Below, one piece after another: positions 1-9,480 of a stretch of DNA of 64,000 nucleotides (positions are counted from its first letter, which is position 1; every line of letters begins with the position of its first letter). The notes under the pieces were generated by a model. That model made no database searches. It was not told the DNA's origin and saw nothing but the letters and a program-made list of their open reading frames with translations. This DNA comes from Marinobacter nanhaiticus D15-8W (GTDB lineage Bacteria > Pseudomonadota > Gammaproteobacteria > Pseudomonadales > Oleiphilaceae), in NCBI RefSeq assembly GCF_036511935.1, contig NZ_AP028878.1, forward strand, positions 4,650,001-4,714,000, read 5' to 3'. Position numbers and translations under genes: made by a program.

Positions 1-142
1 CGCGTTCCTTGACCTCCGGCAGATCTCCCGCCTGCAGCCCCGTACTCAGCCCCAGGGCGAGACTGCCCAGGGCCGCTAACAGAATTCGCTTGGCCTGGTT
101 AACGTTTAGCAAGCGCCATGCCGACGTGTGGTAGTGCTTCAT
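1..142 (-). CDS. Periplasmic solute-binding protein, N-terminal fragment (runs off the window)
   Basis: Only the first 47 codons are in the window; the gene continues past position 1. The start ATG is at 142-140 and is preceded by the ribosome-binding sequence GGGAG. The protein opens with a basic stretch (AKR, residues 17-19), a Leu/Ala-rich hydrophobic segment at about 20-34 and a probable signal-peptidase site after LQA, so it should be exported. The mature start, DLPEVKER, is the usual opening of family 3 (amino-acid type) ABC binding proteins. It is transcribed away from the TauR-like gene at 405, which suggests, but does not prove, a role in uptake for the taurine cluster. The ligand cannot be read from this fragment. 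Confidence 0.6.
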   Translation of the reverse strand, partial: MKHYHTSAWRLLNVNQAKRILLAALGSLALGLSTGLQAGDLPEVKER

Positions 143-404
143 TTTGTTCTCCCAAGACGTTCAATCAGTGCGAGACCTCGACAGGGGGTCTCGAAGGCGT
201 CGTACCAGATCACACAGTCGTTCCAGATCGTGAAAAGGCCGCTCCGAAACAGCCGTTCGATTTCACCCTATGGGCTTTTGCGGCGTCCGCTTAGAGCCAG
301 TTCCGGATCCACCGTGTGACAGACGCCGTGGCATGTTTTGTGCTCGAGTTTATGAACTCAGGGTCAAGGTTGGATGTTGTCTTGGAATAGGAGGGAGCAA
401 ACGT

Positions 405-1907
405 ATGACCACTCTCTGCTTTGCCTTGCAGGATAGCTCGGAGCGTGGCCTTCAGGAGCAGTTGCGCGAGGGCTTGCTGGAAGCCATCCGCGTGGGCAGT
501 CTGCCAACGGATGCACCTCTGCCCAGTTGCAGGAAGCTGTCCCGCCGGCTCGGCATTTCCCGCAACACCGTTGCCATCGTGTATGAAAAGCTGGTGGACG
601 ACGGCTTCCTGGTCAGCCGGCCTCGCAGTGGCTACTACCTGCATGCCGACTACCGGAAGGAAGGCTCACCGCTGGTCGACAAAGCAGTGGATAGGGCGGC
701 ACCGGCGTGGCAAAACATCGGAGCCAGGACGACCGATCCTGCACCATCATGGCGCAGCCGACTGGCCCGGCATCCGAGCAAGTACCAGGGCGTACTCAAA
801 CCCAGCAACTGGACGGACTACCCTTATCCGTTCATCTACGGCCAGCCGGGAACAGACGACTTCCCCATTGCGGCCTGGCGCGAGATTTCACGGCGACGAC
901 TGGAAGGCAAACGAGATCGCGACTGGCTGCGCGACCGTATTGACCAGGATGATGCATTGCTTATCGAGCAGATCCGCAAACGACTGCTACCCAGACGCGG
1001 CATCCTGGCCCAGCCGGATGAGATCCTCGTGACCCTGGGATCACAGAATGCGCTTTTCCTGTTGGCACAGCTTCTGTTCAAAGCCGGCACACGGGTCGGC
1101 CTGGAGAACCCGGGTTACCGTGAAGCCGTCAACGTCTTCCAGTTCTTCGGCGGCTCGCTCGTCCCCCATAATGTGGATAGCCAGGGTATCGAGCTGACCC
1201 GGGCATCGACGCAGTGCGACTACCTCTATGTCATGCCCAGCCATCAGGTTCCAACGGGAATAACCATGAGTCGTGGCCGTCGCGACGCGCTCATGGCCCA
1301 AGCCGTTGCCCATGACCAGGTCATTATCGAAGATGACTATGATGCGGAACTGCATAACGATCACGAAGCGCTACCGGCGTTGAAGGCGAGTCGCGCGGGC
1401 ACCCGTGTCATTTATCTTGGCAGCTTTTCAAAGGTGCTCTCGCCGGGGCTGCGCATGGGCTATCTCGTCGCGGACGCAGAACTGATCGAAGAACTGCGAG
1501 CCTTGCGCCGACTGATGTACCGGCACCCGCCGGCGAATCTCCAGCACCAGATGGCCCAATTGATCGCCCAGGGCTATTACGAAACCTACCTGCGCAGCCA
1601 TGTCGAGGATACAGACCGCCGTCGAGAAACGCTGCTCGCCGCCATCAACACCTACCTTCCGCAAAGTCGCTGCCATAGTGCAGACCGGGCCAGCGCATTC
1701 TGGCTGGAAATGCCGGCCGGAACCGATACCCAGCAACTGGCCTGGATGGCCGCCCAGCGCGGCGTCCTCATCGAACCCGGGTTCCAGCATTTCCAGGATA
1801 CGGCGCCACCCCGTCACTTCTTCCGACTGGGATTCAACGCCATCGAGCGTGGCCATATCGTTCCAGGTATTGAACGCTTGGCCTCAGTGATGCACAGCGC
1901 TGACTAG
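405..1907 (+). CDS. tauR: MocR-family (GntR/aminotransferase fusion) regulator, TauR-like
   Basis: Predicted PLP-dependent transcription factor of 500 residues. A GntR-type winged helix fills about residues 10-80 (LPSCRKLSRRLGISRNTV is the recognition-helix region), followed by a full class I aminotransferase-like domain. The Schiff-base lysine is Lys343 in SFSKVLSPGLRMGY. The ATG at 405 is chosen because GGAGGG lies just upstream; an in-frame extension to 270 has no ribosome site and no family counterpart. The next three genes encode exporter, reductase and taurine aminotransferase, and TauR regulators of taurine genes belong to this family. I therefore infer taurine-responsive activation of the genes from 2043. 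PdxR- or GabR-like specificity remains possible from sequence alone. Confidence 0.85.
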   Translation: MTTLCFALQDSSERGLQEQLREGLLEAIRVGSLPTDAPLPSCRKLSRRLGISRNTVAIVYEKLVDDGFLVSRPRSGYYLHADYRKEGSPLVDKAVDRAAPAWQNIGARTTDPAPSWRSRLARHPSKYQGVLKPSNWTDYPYPFIYGQPGTDDFPIAAWREISRRRLEGKRDRDWLRDRIDQDDALLIEQIRKRLLPRRGILAQPDEILVTLGSQNALFLLAQLLFKAGTRVGLENPGYREAVNVFQFFGGSLVPHNVDSQGIELTRASTQCDYLYVMPSHQVPTGITMSRGRRDALMAQAVAHDQVIIEDDYDAELHNDHEALPALKASRAGTRVIYLGSFSKVLSPGLRMGYLVADAELIEELRALRRLMYRHPPANLQHQMAQLIAQGYYETYLRSHVEDTDRRRETLLAAINTYLPQSRCHSADRASAFWLEMPAGTDTQQLAWMAAQRGVLIEPGFQHFQDTAPPRHFFRLGFNAIERGHIVPGIERLASVMHSAD

Positions 1908-1933
1908 CCAGATGTCACACGGTTGCTGAATAA

Positions 1934-1970
1934 CTGGCCCTAAAAACCGCTTCGCCTTTGCCTCTATAGT
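1934..1970 (+). promoter_or_regulatory. Possible TauR site and -10 box upstream of the exporter gene
   Basis: The 135-bp gap before the exporter gene contains CTGGCCCTAA at 1934-1943. This differs at one position from CTGGACYTAA, the direct-repeat motif I recall for Rhodobacter capsulatus TauR. A TATAGT hexamer follows at 1965-1970, without a convincing -35. Only one good copy of the repeat is visible, so this is a candidate site. Confidence 0.35.
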
Positions 1971-2042
1971 CTCCCTGAAACAGACCTCCTGAAACGAGCC
2001 CTTCATGCAGGGGCGTCAGGCCCACAACAGGCGGAGCACACG

Positions 2043-2810
2043 ATGCCCATCCCTCCATACTGGCTTTTCGGTGCGGCCATCGCCTTTGTGGCGGGCGCAT
2101 TGCGCGGCTATACAGGGTTCGGCTTCGCCATGACCATGGCGCTCGGCCTGCTATGGTTCCTCCCGCCAGTGCAGGTCGTACCGACGGTACTGATGCTGGA
2201 TATCCTGGGGGCCCTCGGCCTGCTGCGACACGCCTGGCAACATGCCGACCATGCGATCCTCCGGCGCCTGCTACCGGCCATGCTGGTCGCCTCCGTCATC
2301 GGCGTACTGGTGATGCACGTGCTACCGGACGGGCCCGCTCGTTTGCTGGTCGCCTTCGTTTGCCTGGCGGGCGCGCTGGCCACGCTGATCAAACCTGCCA
2401 GATCGCATCAAACGCCTGCCGATAAGCGGGCCCACGATCTGAGGTTTGCCGTACCGGCCGGCGGTGTTTCAGGTCTAGCGATGAGTATGGCGTCCGCAGG
2501 AGGGCCTCCGCTGATGGCGTATCTCGCGCAAACGACCCTGGATGCACAGGTAGCCCGCGCCACTGCTATTCTCTTCTTCATTGCTGCGAGCATGGTCGCG
2601 CTGACAGGCTATACCGGCGTCGGGGCGTTGTCCGCGAATATTATCGGGCTCGCCCTCTTCCTCTGGCCACTCGCTTTGGGGGGAGCGGCATTGGGCCAAT
2701 GGTGTTTTCGCCGTTTCCCTCCGGCCTCATTTCGCAAACTCGTATCGCCATTACTCATTGCCATGGCCGCGTGGCTGCTTATGAAGGAGCTGTGGATGCT
2801 GGCCGACTAG
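2043..2810 (+). CDS. isfE: TauE/SafE-family anion exporter, probable isethionate exporter IsfE
   Basis: Inner-membrane protein of 255 residues and almost entirely hydrophobic, with seven to eight predicted helices. The N-terminal repeat has the typical GxxxGxxGFGFAM pattern (GALRGYTGFGFAM, about residues 18-30), and a second repeat begins near PAGGVSGLAMSMASAGGPP (about 139-157), as in TauE/SafE (PF01925) exporters of organosulfonates and sulfite. GGAG lies seven bases before the ATG. The sulfoacetaldehyde reductase gene follows 52 bp downstream on the same strand, and known isethionate-forming taurine clusters pair a reductase (IsfD) with an exporter of this family (IsfE). The substrate is inferred from that context; the family alone would also allow sulfite or sulfoacetate. 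Confidence 0.75.
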   Translation: MPIPPYWLFGAAIAFVAGALRGYTGFGFAMTMALGLLWFLPPVQVVPTVLMLDILGALGLLRHAWQHADHAILRRLLPAMLVASVIGVLVMHVLPDGPARLLVAFVCLAGALATLIKPARSHQTPADKRAHDLRFAVPAGGVSGLAMSMASAGGPPLMAYLAQTTLDAQVARATAILFFIAASMVALTGYTGVGALSANIIGLALFLWPLALGGAALGQWCFRRFPPASFRKLVSPLLIAMAAWLLMKELWMLAD

Positions 2811-2850
2811 CCAGACATCTGTTGTGGCCCACCTCGAACCGACTGCATAG

Positions 2851-3630
<780 letters not shown>

Positions 3631-3641
3631 GGAGCGGACCG

Positions 3642-5021
3642 ATGAATACGTTCGAACAGGATATCGACACGCTGAGAACCTGGGACCGAACCCACGTATG
3701 GCATCACCTGACGACCGGGCAGGCCGCATCGGCCGGCGTTCCCATGTTCGTGCGCGGGGAAGGCCTGACGCTCTGGGACAGCGACGGTAAGGAGTACCTG
3801 GATGCCTCCGCCGGGGGCGTGTGGGTGACTAATGTCGGTTACGGCCGCAAGGAAATCGCGGATGCGGTCTACCAGCAGCTCATGGACCTCAACTATTTCG
3901 CCGGGTCGATGGCCAGTAAACCGGCGGCCGCCTTTGCGGAAAAACTTCTCGGCAAGATGCCGGGCATGAGCCGCGTGTATTACTCCAGCTCCGGCTCCGA
4001 GGCTAACGAGAAAGCGTTCAAGATGGTGCGTCAGATCGCCCACAAATTCCATGATGGTAAGAAACACAAGATTCTCTACCGTGACCGGGATTACCACGGC
4101 ACCACACTCGCGACGCTAAGCGCCAGCGGTCAGGCAGAGCGCCGCGAACAATTTGGCCCGTTCATGCCCGGGTTCGTGGAGTTTCCCCACTGTTGCGAGT
4201 ACCGCAGCCAGTTCGGTGATGTCGAGGACTACGGCCTACGGGCTGCCGCAGCGATGGAAGAGGTGATCCTGCAGGAAGGTCCCGATACCGTCGGCGCGGT
4301 CATCATCGAACCCATTACCGCGGGTGGAGGCATTATCCCGCCTCCGTCGAGCTACCTGCGGCAGGTTCGCGAGATCTGCGACCGCTACGACCTCCTGCTA
4401 ATCATGGATGAAGTGGTTTGCGGACTGGGGCGGACAGGGGCCTGGTTTGGCTACCAGCACTACGATGTCGTGCCGGATATCGTCACCATGGCCAAGGGCG
4501 TCGCTTCCGGTTATGCCGCGATTTCCTGCACGGTCACCACCGAACGCGTCTACGAGATGTTGCAGGAGGCGGAAGGCGATACGCTCGGCTATTTCCGCGA
4601 TATCTCTACCTTCGGCGGATGTCTGGCCTCCCAGGCGGCAGCACTCGCCAACCTGAACATCATTGAGCGCGAGGGACTGGTCAAAAACAGCGCCCGTCAG
4701 GGTGAACGACTGCTCGCCGGTTTCCGGGAACTCGCTGACCGTTATGCACTGATCGGGGACGTGCGCGGCAAGGGCCTGTTCCTGGGTATCGAACTGGTGA
4801 CCGATCGCCAGAGCAAACAACCTGTGGACGAAAGGATATCCATGGCTATCGCCGCCAAGTGCAAGGAACACGGGTTATTGATCGGTCGCACCAATCGTAG
4901 CCTGACCGGATTCAACAACATCCTGAATTTCAGCCCGGCGCTGACCATTACCGAGCAACAGGTCGACATTGTGATCGAGCGCCTGGACCGGGCGTTCCAC
5001 GACGTCACCGAGGGTATGTAG
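3642..5021 (+). CDS. tpa: Taurine-pyruvate aminotransferase (class III, PLP)
   Basis: Class III aminotransferase of 459 residues that would move the amino group of taurine to pyruvate, giving sulfoacetaldehyde and alanine. The PLP lysine is Lys285 in TMAKGVASGY, and the phosphate-binding loop is SSSGSEANEKAFK (about residues 112-124). Motifs DRTHVWHHL near the N-terminus, LYRDRDYHGTTLATLS and GRTNRSLTGFNN near the C-terminus match the taurine-specific Tpa subgroup as I remember it from roseobacters. The ATG is preceded by GAGGAG and lies 11 bp after the reductase stop. No xsc (sulfoacetaldehyde acetyltransferase) is in the window, which fits nitrogen assimilation with isethionate release better than full taurine catabolism. 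A beta-alanine or omega-amino-acid aminotransferase is the main alternative. Confidence 0.82.
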   Translation: MNTFEQDIDTLRTWDRTHVWHHLTTGQAASAGVPMFVRGEGLTLWDSDGKEYLDASAGGVWVTNVGYGRKEIADAVYQQLMDLNYFAGSMASKPAAAFAEKLLGKMPGMSRVYYSSSGSEANEKAFKMVRQIAHKFHDGKKHKILYRDRDYHGTTLATLSASGQAERREQFGPFMPGFVEFPHCCEYRSQFGDVEDYGLRAAAAMEEVILQEGPDTVGAVIIEPITAGGGIIPPPSSYLRQVREICDRYDLLLIMDEVVCGLGRTGAWFGYQHYDVVPDIVTMAKGVASGYAAISCTVTTERVYEMLQEAEGDTLGYFRDISTFGGCLASQAAALANLNIIEREGLVKNSARQGERLLAGFRELADRYALIGDVRGKGLFLGIELVTDRQSKQPVDERISMAIAAKCKEHGLLIGRTNRSLTGFNNILNFSPALTITEQQVDIVIERLDRAFHDVTEGM

Positions 5022-5064
5022 AGGGCACCCGCCGGGGGCGTTCAACACATGCGATTGTAACGGG

Positions 5065-5104
5065 GCACGGAAGCTGGGTCGACGATCAGATCCAGCCTCC
5101 GTGC
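5065..5104. terminator. Hairpin between convergent genes
   Basis: GCACGGA at 5065-5071 pairs with TCCGTGC at 5098-5104, extended inward by GCTGG/CCAGC. It lies between the converging stops of the aminotransferase and the TRAP binding-protein gene. No U-tract follows on either strand, so intrinsic termination is uncertain. Confidence 0.4.
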
Positions 5105-5111
5105 GCGATGT

Positions 5112-6107
5112 TCAGGTCTCGGTCTGACCTGCTGCGAGCGCCGCGTCGATCAGGTCCTTTCCGATCTCGTCCTCGTAGGCTTCCCACACCGGTTTCATTG
5201 CATCCTGCCAGACCCTCAGCTCACTCGGGGTGGGCTTGAACAGTTCGATGTCCCTCATGCGGCGGATCTCGTCACGGTCGTTCATGGCTTTCGCCTTTGA
5301 CACGGAGTTGCCGTACTCCAGCGCCATTTGCAGTGCGTATTCGAAATGCCTGAGGTCCTCTTCGCTGAGGTTACCCCAGAAACGGGCGTTGGTGATCACC
5401 ATATAGTCGAGGACGCCATGGTTGGACTCCATGATGTAGGGCTGGTGCTCATAGAACTTCTGCGAGTAGATGTTGGACCAGGTGTTCTCCTGCCCCTGGA
5501 TCAGGCCGGTGGCAAGCCCTTGGTAGACGTCCGCAAATGCCATCGGCAGGGGGATGGCATCGATGGTACGGAACTGCTGCTCGAGCACGTCCGAGTCCAT
5601 GATACGGAAGCTCAGGCCGGCAAGGTCTGCCGGCTCGTGAAAGGGTTTGTTGGCGGTCAGCTGCTTCATGCCGTTGTAGAGGTAGCCGATGCCACGGATA
5701 CCTTTTGCATCCATGCTCGTCAGAAGCGATTGACCGGCAGAACCCTGTTGGAAGCGCTCAATAGCCTCGTGATCCGGGAACAGGAACGGCAGGTCGTAGA
5801 TCTTCAGCTTGTCCGTATAACCCTGAAACTTGGATACCGAAGGAACGGCAAAATGGATCTTACCGCGGGCAACCGCATCAATAGCGTCATCATCGTCCAT
5901 CATCTCGGCATTCGGCCGAATCACGATCGTGTATTTATCGCCGAGAGTGCGTTCGACCAGGGTTTTGAACATGGTCGCCATCTTGCCCTTGGGCGTGTCG
6001 GGGCTAACCACATGGGAAAAGACCAGGGGTTCAGGACTGGCCGAAACAGCCACGGGCAATACACCTACGAAAATGGATAGGAAGATCGTCTTGAACTGCA
6101 GTTTCAT
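5112..6107 (-). CDS. TRAP transporter substrate-binding protein, DctP family (orphan)
   Basis: Periplasmic binding protein of 331 residues. A signal peptide covers about residues 1-23 (cleavage after VSA). The DctP fold is recognisable from FSHVVSPDTPKGKMA, YDLPFLF, GLSFRIMDSDVL with the conserved ligand-binding Arg, FADVYQGLATGLIQGQEN and the NxxF-like VITNARFW segment. This is the C4-dicarboxylate/organic-acid subgroup of DctP proteins. No dctQ or dctM lies beside it, so it must use membrane subunits encoded elsewhere or be a stranded paralogue. It converges on the taurine aminotransferase gene; taurine TRAP systems exist (TauKLM), but nothing in the sequence shows taurine as ligand. Confidence 0.85.
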   Translation of the reverse strand: MKLQFKTIFLSIFVGVLPVAVSASPEPLVFSHVVSPDTPKGKMATMFKTLVERTLGDKYTIVIRPNAEMMDDDDAIDAVARGKIHFAVPSVSKFQGYTDKLKIYDLPFLFPDHEAIERFQQGSAGQSLLTSMDAKGIRGIGYLYNGMKQLTANKPFHEPADLAGLSFRIMDSDVLEQQFRTIDAIPLPMAFADVYQGLATGLIQGQENTWSNIYSQKFYEHQPYIMESNHGVLDYMVITNARFWGNLSEEDLRHFEYALQMALEYGNSVSKAKAMNDRDEIRRMRDIELFKPTPSELRVWQDAMKPVWEAYEDEIGKDLIDAALAAGQTET

Positions 6108-6660
6108 CCACGTGCTCCTTGAGGCTTGCTGTCACTGGACGGCGGACAGCAAAGGAGCGGGTTTGCAAGACAAAGGCCAACGTTGCCAAGCCGCCTTAAA
6201 ACCGGGGTACATAAGACTGCGGGAAAAGCCAACTTACCCAAACAATGCGCTAAGTAACAGAAAATACGGAACTTTACAGGCCAAGGGGTAGATTTCCACC
6301 CATCCACGCCATTATCAGTATCGACTTTCACCCATCACACACAAAACACGGAGCCCGCGCCTGGCGTGGCGCAACAGCATCCTTTCGGCCAGCGAAGGCC
6401 AGCGCCCGGCTTTGGTAGGCGGCAATCCACCCACCACTTGGCCTGTCCTGCCATGGCATGCGCACGGTTCGTCATGCTCAAAATTATCGATGGCTGAGTC
6501 ATCAGTCTCGCCCTGAGCTTCCGGCATGTTCCGCATCAGGTCATTTCGGAGTAGCCTATAATCAAACGCTGGCGTCCCAGAACCGGTTGTGTGTGGTCGT
6601 TTTGCCTGTCAGCAGATCAAGGACGTAAACCACACAACCCGGCCAGAGGGATCCAGCCCC
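6108..6660. other. 553-bp intergenic region between divergent genes
   Basis: This holds the upstream regions of the TRAP binding-protein gene (minus) and of the lipoprotein gene (plus). A perfect TATAAT is at 6557-6562 on the plus strand, about 100 bp before the lipoprotein start, but no good -35 precedes it. AGGAGC just before the binding-protein start is its ribosome site. No convincing small gene or RNA is seen. Confidence 0.5.
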
Positions 6661-7344
6661 ATGACGACCGATCGCTTGTCTCCCGTGTTCGCTTCCAGAC
6701 CGGTGCTGACCGCTAGAAGCCTTATCCGCACACTCTTGGCCGCTGTAGTCATCACCAGCCTGTCGACAGCTTGCACAACACAGCAACCCGAAGAACCGCC
6801 AAAACCCTTGAGGGCGGACGTCTCGGAAGCGGAATCCACCATGGAAGGCGTTCCCGGCGGTGTGGTTATCCGCACCGCCCGTATTGACGCCACAGTCAAG
6901 AGCATCGACTACGACACCCGCTCGGTTACGCTCGAAGACGACGAAGGCGGGGAAGTCGCCATCAATGTCGGCCCCGAAGCCATCAACTTCGATGAAATCG
7001 ACCGTGGGGACCGCGTTACCTTGGTCTACACCGAGGAGACTGTGGTTTATCTTCGCCCGCTCGAAGACCTTCCCGACGACGGGGTCAGCGCGGTTTCGGC
7101 ACGTGCGATGGAGGGTCAGAAACCCGAGGGCTTTGCCGCCGGAGTCATCGAAATGACTGCGGTGGTGACTGGCGTCGACCTTGAGAGTCACACGGCTATC
7201 CTGCTCTTCCCGGACGGCACCAGCCGGGAAGTCCCGGTGCGTGACGATGTCGAATTAAACCAGGACCAGGTCGGTCAGGAGGTGGTCATCCAGAAAACCG
7301 CAGCCATCAGCCTGTCCGTGGAAGGCCCCGATGGGCCAGAGTAA
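6661..7344 (+). CDS. Predicted lipoprotein of unknown function
   Basis: Protein of 227 residues. The N-terminus has arginines followed by a hydrophobic segment and the lipobox LSTAC (Cys at about residue 38), so it should be lipid-anchored in the envelope. The mature part is acidic, begins with a Pro/Glu-rich linker and contains two similar beta-rich segments: ATVKSIDYDTRSVTLEDDEGG and, about 90 residues later, AVVTGVDLESHTAILLFPDG. Both look like small barrel (OB- or DUF5666-like) repeats, which is inference from pattern only. The start at 6661 has no strong ribosome site; an in-frame GTG at 6589 is an alternative. The next gene, 266 bp downstream, encodes an outer-membrane barrel. Confidence 0.65.
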   Translation: MTTDRLSPVFASRPVLTARSLIRTLLAAVVITSLSTACTTQQPEEPPKPLRADVSEAESTMEGVPGGVVIRTARIDATVKSIDYDTRSVTLEDDEGGEVAINVGPEAINFDEIDRGDRVTLVYTEETVVYLRPLEDLPDDGVSAVSARAMEGQKPEGFAAGVIEMTAVVTGVDLESHTAILLFPDGTSREVPVRDDVELNQDQVGQEVVIQKTAAISLSVEGPDGPE

Positions 7345-7610
7345 TGCAAGTGCAGAGGCGCATCTGTTTAAGGGATATTGGCGATTGAACAGGGGGAAAA
7401 TGAGGTACGAAGGGAAGACTTTTAGCTTTTACAGACTTTAAAGCTGTCAACACCTTGTGAGTGGCCAAGGATTTCGAGCGACCAGGACTTGCCAGCTTTC
7501 AGAGAGGCTGCGTCTCTTCGGCTCAAGGACCAGCGATGTCTCTCTATATAAAAAAGATCGAGATATAAGAATAGGATCGAGCGATAACCGCATGATCGAC
7601 AGGAGGCGTT

Positions 7611-8312
7611 GTGGAATTCCAGAAGCTCAGGGCATTCGTCCACGAGAGGATGCTTTTCAGGCTTACAAGACTGTTTGTTGTCACGGGACTGCTTTTCCCG
7701 TTATCGGTTCTGGCAGATCGAGCCCACTCGTGGGATATGTCGGTCCACCTGCTTGGCAACTTCCATGAATCGAGCAAGGGCAAGAACGGTTCACGACTGA
7801 ACATCGACTCTTCCATCGGCCTGGGTTTCGACGGTGGCTACAACGTCAACGAACACTTGAAGCTGGGCGCCGAGCTCTCGTTCCTGAGTCCGGACTACAC
7901 CGCGACTATCGGCGTGGATGGCGGCATGCGGCAGAAGATCGATGCCGAAATGGACGTCTTCAACGGTCAACTCTACGGCGCCTGGAACTTCCTGCAGGGG
8001 CCGCTGACACCTTACGTTCGGGCCGGTCTGGGCTGGACCTATATCGACTCGAATATCGTCACCAATGATGTGCCAGCCGGCGTGTGCTGGTGGGATCCGT
8101 GGTGGGGCTATGTCTGTTCGGAGTTCTACAACACCTACGATGACACACGATTCTCCTACGGCGGCGGCCTGGGCGTGCGCTACGACCTGGATCGCCAGTA
8201 CTACATCCAGGGCGGCGTCGATCACTATGAAATGACCGGCAGCGGTCTGGGATCCGACCCGGATTTCGGGATCTGGCGGGTCGAGTTTGGCTGGCGCTTT
8301 GGCGGACGTTAG
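7611..8312 (+). CDS. Outer-membrane beta-barrel protein
   Basis: Protein of 233 residues (or 220 from the ATG at 7650). AGGAGG at 7601-7606 points to the GTG at 7611. A signal sequence follows (RLTRLFVVTGLLFPLSVLA, cut after about residue 35). The mature part alternates hydrophobic and polar residues in roughly eight strands (for example WDMSVHLLGNF, LKLGAELSFLS, PYVRAGLGWTY, YYIQGGVDHYEMT and IWRVEFGWRF), typical of an OmpW/OmpA-type small barrel. A loop near residues 155-172 carries two Cys and several Trp, possibly a disulfide. It resembles general outer-membrane beta-barrel families (PF13505 type); no transport substrate can be assigned. Confidence 0.75.
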   Translation: MEFQKLRAFVHERMLFRLTRLFVVTGLLFPLSVLADRAHSWDMSVHLLGNFHESSKGKNGSRLNIDSSIGLGFDGGYNVNEHLKLGAELSFLSPDYTATIGVDGGMRQKIDAEMDVFNGQLYGAWNFLQGPLTPYVRAGLGWTYIDSNIVTNDVPAGVCWWDPWWGYVCSEFYNTYDDTRFSYGGGLGVRYDLDRQYYIQGGVDHYEMTGSGLGSDPDFGIWRVEFGWRFGGR

Positions 8313-8358
8313 CGAGTACCTACAGCTTCGCACCAACCCATTCCCTTCCCGTCCAGAC

Positions 8359-8559
8359 CTATGAGCGATCCCTCTCCTGGGTCAGCGGCCCCGCGACCAT
8401 GTAGAAATAGTCGTATGCGATGGTGTAATCGCGGGTGGATAGCAGCGAGCCCTCGCCTTCGAGATGCACGCTGTACCGCGGTGAACTCGTACAGGGACAT
8501 TCCGCGATAAGCTTGAGTACGCCGTAGTCGAGCAATATTTTCGTCATTCCCTTTCCCAT
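8359..8559 (-). CDS. Small hypothetical protein, 66 residues
   Basis: The frame can be read from about 8796, but the upstream part is Arg/Cys/Ser-rich and looks non-coding. From the ATG at 8559 (AGGAAG nine bases upstream) the translation is of normal composition, starting MGKGMTKILLDYGVLKL and ending QERDRS, with CPC at residues 21-23. No family is recognised. It lies downstream of the VWA-like lipoprotein gene on the same strand with a 243-bp gap, so it need not share that operon. Confidence 0.4.
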   Translation of the reverse strand: MGKGMTKILLDYGVLKLIAECPCTSSPRYSVHLEGEGSLLSTRDYTIAYDYFYMVAGPLTQERDRS

Positions 8560-8802
8560 AGCCGTGGTCTTCCTTTCCACATCCCATTTGCTGCAGGCCC
8601 CATCCGAATTACTGCAGGCGACATGCGAGTTACCGCAGAAACCTTGATGTTGGAAGAAGCGCGCCAGTAAACCCGAAGACGCGCTTCTCCGCATACAACT
8701 GTGTTTAGATGCCGGCCCCAACCGGGTCCGTAATTTCCTCAAGTCGTGCCGGCATGCATATGGTCGCTCTGTGTATGCCTGAAGACGTGAACGCATGCGG
8801 AC

Positions 8803-9477
8803 TCACCTGACGGCAATGGTGCGCTCCAATTGGGCCATGTCGTTGACCAGCTTCCAGTGACCACCGCCCTGCTCCACCTGGGCCTTCCAGGTCTCCAGGC
8901 GGTCGTAATAGGCCGCGGGGTTATTGTTGTCGCTGAGCTGGCGCTTGACGTTGACGGCTACCACTTCCACATCCTTCAGGTTCATGGCCATATCGCGCTT
9001 GAGCTGCGGCGGCAAGTCCTCGTGCAGGTCGGAGAGGATGAACAGCTGCTTGTCCCTGGCGTCGATGCCACGCAGGTAGTCGGTCGCCAACAGCACGCCT
9101 CCGGTAATGTCGCTGTGGTAGCTGGGCTGGTGGAACTTCTCGATAAAGGACACCACCTTGGCCTGGAATTCCCGCTTCTGGCGATTCGCCACGCTGGAGC
9201 GATAGTCGAAGGTTTCCTGCGCGATCACATTGCGCTCGGTGAAGCTGCTGTTGTCGATAAAGGCGATCGCCAGGGAGTCGCCACTATCCAACTGGGTCAG
9301 CAGGTAGTGGCTCAGGCGCTGGGCCTTCTCCAACTCCGGCGCGTAGTCCCGGGAGATATCGATCAGCACGAAGGCGGCCCGGCTGTGGTCGGCGGCCTGC
9401 CCGCAACCGACCAGGGAAAGGCTCAACATCAGCACCGACACCAGGCGCATTGCAACGGTACACTTTTTGGCACTCAT
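8803..9477 (-). CDS. VWA-like lipoprotein
   Basis: Protein of 224 residues. Hydrophobic signal with lipobox LVGC (Cys at about residue 25). The rest fits a von Willebrand factor A fold. AFVLIDISRDY supplies a partial MIDAS motif (D-x-S but Asp in place of the second Ser). SDITGGVLLATDYL carries the expected Thr-Gly, and QLFILSDLHED carries the third MIDAS aspartate strand. It follows the membrane-protein gene by three bases and is surely cotranslated with it. A lipid-anchored sensor or adaptor working with that membrane protein is the natural inference. The incomplete MIDAS leaves metal binding open. Confidence 0.7.
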   Translation of the reverse strand: MSAKKCTVAMRLVSVLMLSLSLVGCGQAADHSRAAFVLIDISRDYAPELEKAQRLSHYLLTQLDSGDSLAIAFIDNSSFTERNVIAQETFDYRSSVANRQKREFQAKVVSFIEKFHQPSYHSDITGGVLLATDYLRGIDARDKQLFILSDLHEDLPPQLKRDMAMNLKDVEVVAVNVKRQLSDNNNPAAYYDRLETWKAQVEQGGGHWKLVNDMAQLERTIAVR

Positions 9478-9480
9478 GGC

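Noticed and set aside
6315..6536. 73-codon minus-strand frame between the TRAP binding-protein and lipoprotein genes
   Set aside because: Arg/Cys/Pro-rich composition, no ribosome site, no structure or neighbour to support it.
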